Of a stretch of DNA of 64,000 bases, positions 40,235 to 64,000 are shown in pieces (position 1 is the first letter of the stretch; each line of letters opens with the position of its first letter). The position numbers were made by a program, and so were the translations under genes. A model generated the notes under the pieces. That model was given only the letters and a program-made list of their open reading frames with translations. It was not told the origin of the DNA and did no database searches. Source of the DNA: Cristatella mucedo (Eukaryota; Bryozoa; Phylactolaemata; Cristatellidae); contig WPIO01000010.1 in NCBI GenBank assembly GCA_009760855.2, positions 3,505,501 through 3,569,500 on the forward strand, written 5' to 3'.

Positions 40235-41059
40235 CGCGAGCTGGTTTACCTAAGCCAGTTATCTTGCAGCGCTCAAAGCGTCGCTACGCACGAGCCCCCC
40301 CCCGAACGGGCCGTTAACGGGCAAAGAAAAGACAACATGCATAAGCTGGTGCCAGAACCGGTCCTGCCAACACCATAACTTCATGATGTGATATTTCCTC
40401 TAATCATACCCACGGCAGCTGCATAGAGGCGATGACACACGCAAATATTTTCGATCGCTCGATACCGCGCCTCCTTCCACCGACAGATGGCCGCACAAAT
40501 TCCTATTCCGATTACCAATAAATTGAGCTAAAAAATGTATGCGATACGCAGAAATCACACGAAAATTTGTTTCCTTAATCTCACACTAAACATTAGGGTG
40601 CGCTGGTAACAATGGCAGGTGGGCAAAATTACTCAGACTCACCCGGTCCGCGTAAAGCTGGCGGCAGCTCGTAACCTGGTTACATGTAAACAACAACTTG
40701 ATATACCTCTTGACGCATAGCCTGTGTACCACAGAAGATACTGCTACTCTTTGCTTTCCATCTATGCGCAAATTAGAGGGCTGATATCGTTCGCTGCCCC
40801 GTCCGCCCGGCTCACAACATTCGGAAGGCGCCGTTGTCTACCTAGCGGCAGAAACCACGCTCCCTTACGTATGGGGTGAATATAGGATCTTAAATATCAT
40901 CGCTCGCTCAATTAAAATACAGGACTTGTACACAATAATTTATACTTCATTCTTAAAAATAAACTGAATTACTCTAGATTAAGCATAAACCGAACGTTCA
41001 GATACCACTTACTGTAAAAATTATTGCATCTTGACAAACTGATTGCCGGCGGAAGTGAA

Positions 41060-61661
<20,602 letters not shown>

Positions 61662-61706
61662 TAGTTCGCCTACGGGTTTTGGATATTTATAATGTTGGTA
61701 TTCATG

Positions 61707-61712
61707 ATTAAA
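61707..61712 (+). promoter_or_regulatory. Candidate polyadenylation signal for PSMD2
   Basis: ATTAAA, the commonest variant signal, 46 bp after the stop codon, followed by TTTTGTAG and T-rich sequence. This predicts an unusually short 3' UTR of about 70 nt. Confidence 0.5.
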
Positions 61713-62247
61713 AATTTTGTAGACCGCTCTTTTTAAGATTTTTGATTCACAAATAATGAATTGCAATTTTGCGCTAAAGACCCTTGAAGTCTGTGTATAC
61801 TTGCAGATGCTACAAAGCAAACAGCAGATACAGATATGGAGTGGGTATCTTACTGAGATAATTCGGAAAGCTAAGGTCTTACCCGAACTTGACAGGTTGT
61901 TCTAGAACTTAAGCTCTAAGTTTTTGTTTGGTGGTTCTGTTTGTCTGACCCAATTCGGGAGCTGGTAAGTAAATCATCCACAAGATATATCTAGGTATGT
62001 CCGCTGCAGAGATTCTAGCTGCACTTATAATGCTCCTATTCAATGTGGTATCGTCCTTGTTTGATGAAAAAAGCACGGCAAACGAAGTTAGTTTAGGGTA
62101 TCAGTGCCTTCATTTTTGGTCTCACCATTTCTTCCCTGAATTCACGGCCTTGGAATACCCTATCTGCGTTTTACTCCTACATGCTCACCGTAAGCACAGC
62201 TCGGTGAATGTCTTGCAGATAATTTTTATAAATACTTTGCCAGATAA

Positions 62248-62305
62248 TAATAATACACTTGATAAAGCCCTCTCAGATAACTCAATCTCTTTAATGGCTT
62301 GACCA
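62248..62305 (-). repeat. LINE-A tail fragment, minus orientation
   Basis: AATAATAATACACTTGATAA, AGCCCTCTCAGATAACTCAA, TCTCTTTAATGG: the reverse of the family 3' terminus. Confidence 0.75.
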
Positions 62306-62957
62306 GGATTGTTACCGCTTTTTAATGCCAAAGCAAAACACAAAAATAACAGCTTGAGCATTTTTATTTTGATCTTACATGCTGCAATTGTTTTGAGGGC
62401 TTCTCGGGCAATACCGTGGCCTAACGTCCCAACTGCTTATTTAGGTGCTTAATCTATCTATTGCTCATGGTTGCATGCACTCATAGCTAGGTTCGAGCTG
62501 CTGTACAGCTTTCACAGCATCTCAAGTTGGGTGTTTTATGGTTAGCTGTCAAAGCGTGTGTTTTTTGCGGTTGCAACCGGGCTCTCGGTGGTTAGGTCGT
62601 AGGGGCATCCATCCAAACCAAAACCAGGCACGGCTTGTAGTCTTGAGTGAAATGCTGTCACCAAGCCTTGGCGATTATTGTTTTATAAAGTAATTATTAT
62701 CGCGTCTGTTGCTGCTATGCGTGCAGAGCATAGCATAGCCTCTAACTGGCATCAACAAATCTTCGGTAGCCAACTCATGCCTGATTGGCTATCATTTCGC
62801 GTTGCCAACATGCTCGCTCTCATGCAGCAAAAGGAAAGTGGGAAGCAGTGCAGGAGAGCAGTCCAAGCGGCGATGGGCAAAGGAATAATCGCCTGTGACG
62901 GGTGGCAAGCCGTGACGCCCGAATCGGCAGCAGGAGAAAGACATTGTCAATATGGGT

Positions 62958-63328
62958 GAATCTTGCTGGAAGTGAATTCCATAGTCAATAAATAGCATAA
63001 CAGCCAAGAGAGTGACAATCTACTATTGTCTGCGAGTCTGTCTATCTCTGTCGTCTCTCTCATGCCGTAAGCCTAGCAATCCAGCCGCCCCTTGTCAGTC
63101 TGCCTTTATATCTCATTCGGTAACCGTTTGCCACTTATATAATATTATAAATAAGCTGACAAATCAAGGCCTCGAAGGAGCTTAATCTCAGGTGACCTTC
63201 TAGAAGAAGCACTGGGAGCACTGGCTGGCAGTTGGAGAGAGTTTGGCTACTGAGTGTCAGCTGCTAGTCGAATATTAGTGAATCTTTGTGGAAGTGAATT
63301 CCATAGTCAATAAATAGCATAACAGCCA
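62958..63328 (-). repeat. Direct repeat, 48 bp, LINE-derived
   Basis: 62958-63007 and 63279-63328 share TGGAAGTGAATTCCATAGTC followed by AATAAATAGCATAACAGCCA. The minus strand of the shared block reads LWNSLP, the hallmark end of CR1/L2-like reverse transcriptase, so both are probably fragments of LINE 3' ends. Confidence 0.6.
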
Positions 63329-63892
63329 AAACTCACGCCGTTCGATTCGTCTGCGACTTGAACTCTAACACAGTCCTCTACATTTGAGTTCCAAAATGAA
63401 TGAATTGCACTGACTCCTTCTGTGTACCGAGGTCAAATGGTAATGCAGTGACTTCCCTGAACAACATGCTTCACGAGGAAGGAGTGGAATCTTCGTTTGG
63501 CAAACCGGAGAGCGGTCTCGAGTAAAGGCAAACAACGTGCGACACGGGTTAAAGAAAACGGTACGAGCGAGATTTTGCGCTGTCAACTTGCTTTATGTAA
63601 GAAAAAACTAAGCTCGGCAAAAAACTGCACCTACTACTGACTCTGGCCAAACACTACAAACGAGAGGAGGGCAGGGGTGGAAGGAAGCACATGGCACTTT
63701 GCTCTTCTCTGTCAACAAAGGCTTACTCCAGCAACGATCGCGCTGGAGCACGAGCTATGCAAACGATAGGAATGCACGATGACCGATTGAATTGCCGTAA
63801 GTTCACCTACGCTGCTGAACGGTGGCCTAGGCCAGAACGACATGCATTCCGGAAGCACAATGCCCCCCTCGCTCAATATTCAAGTCAAATTA

Positions 63893-64000
63893 CTAAAGTT
63901 CATCTCTGTCGACAGCAATGCCAACGCCATCGGCCGTGTCACCCGTGTCTCCTTTTCTCTGTGAAGCCGAACTGCTAGCACTGCTCGCTTTGTCACGCCC
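63893..64000 (-). CDS. Possible last exon of a gene beyond the window (partial)
   Basis: Minus-strand open frame from the window edge to a TAG at 63895-63893: RDKASSASSSASQRKGDTGD, then TADGVGIAVDRDEL. It is GC-rich compared with the AT-rich sequence around it. No motif is recognised and no splice site is visible within the window, so this is only a candidate. Confidence 0.2.
   Translation of the reverse strand, partial: GRDKASSASSSASQRKGDTGDTADGVGIAVDRDEL

Larger units (their letters stand above)
37134..41059. other. Head-to-head intergenic interval KIF17/PSMD2
   Basis: About 3.9 kb between the two start codons. It holds an antisense LINE-A relic (37662-38530), an AT-rich stretch without features (about 38700-39960), an unidentified 77-codon minus ORF (40001-40234) and a more GC-rich stretch (about 40600-40890) that is a reasonable place for the PSMD2 promoter. 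No TATA box or other core element can be assigned with confidence. Confidence 0.7.
61662..63892. other. Region downstream of PSMD2, no clear gene
   Basis: About 2.2 kb. It holds the PSMD2 3' UTR, a LINE-A tail fragment (62248-62305) and two copies of a 48-bp segment (62958-63007 and 63279-63328). Otherwise it is unassigned AT-rich sequence. ORFs here have no recognisable domain. Confidence 0.6.

Overview
This is nuclear DNA from an invertebrate-type animal. Three deeply conserved animal genes are split by many spliceosomal introns. The introns hold (CA)n, (GA)n and (GATA)n microsatellites, truncated non-LTR retrotransposons with (TTA)n tails and tRNA-derived SINEs. There are no operons, no bacterial signals and no CRISPR array. 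I cannot place the phylum from sequence alone.

Layout: (1) 1-16863, plus strand: the 3' portion of a LOXHD1-type gene, a string of PLAT domains. Nineteen exons in the window join to an open frame of 1172 codons plus stop, and the 5' part lies outside. (2) 17936-37133, minus strand: a complete KIF17/OSM-3 kinesin-2 gene. Sixteen exons give 916 residues, from the motor start to a C-terminal basic ciliary signal. (3) 41060-61661, plus strand: a complete PSMD2/RPN1 proteasome gene. Nineteen exons give 918 residues. LOXHD1 and KIF17 are tail to tail about 1.07 kb apart, and their 3' UTRs may overlap. KIF17 and PSMD2 are head to head across about 3.9 kb, which holds an antisense LINE relic and one unidentified short ORF. 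The exon joins were done by hand. In all three genes the total coding length is a multiple of three and intron phases match at every join, which is strong internal support.

Repeats: one CR1/L2-like LINE family (called LINE-A here) recurs at least ten times, usually as a 5'-truncated 3' end with a (TTA)n tail. One copy carries a reverse transcriptase with a YADD motif and is itself interrupted by an antisense copy of its own family. A tRNA-headed SINE (SINE-1) shares its 3' tail with LINE-A, so LINE-A probably mobilises it. A second tRNA-headed SINE (SINE-2) occurs at least seven times, including an inverted pair in PSMD2 intron 1.

The most interesting observations are: three GC-AG introns, one in each gene; a decayed duplicate of a PSMD2 exon in the intron upstream of the original; a 140-bp near-perfect foldback in a KIF17 intron; two perfect palindromes of about 40 bp; a 480-bp element with inverted ends flanked by 16-bp direct repeats; and a 190-codon antisense ORF with one membrane segment inside PSMD2 intron 4. 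LOXHD1 and KIF17 both belong to hair-cell or ciliary biology in other animals, while PSMD2 is housekeeping. I see no evidence that the three form one functional unit.
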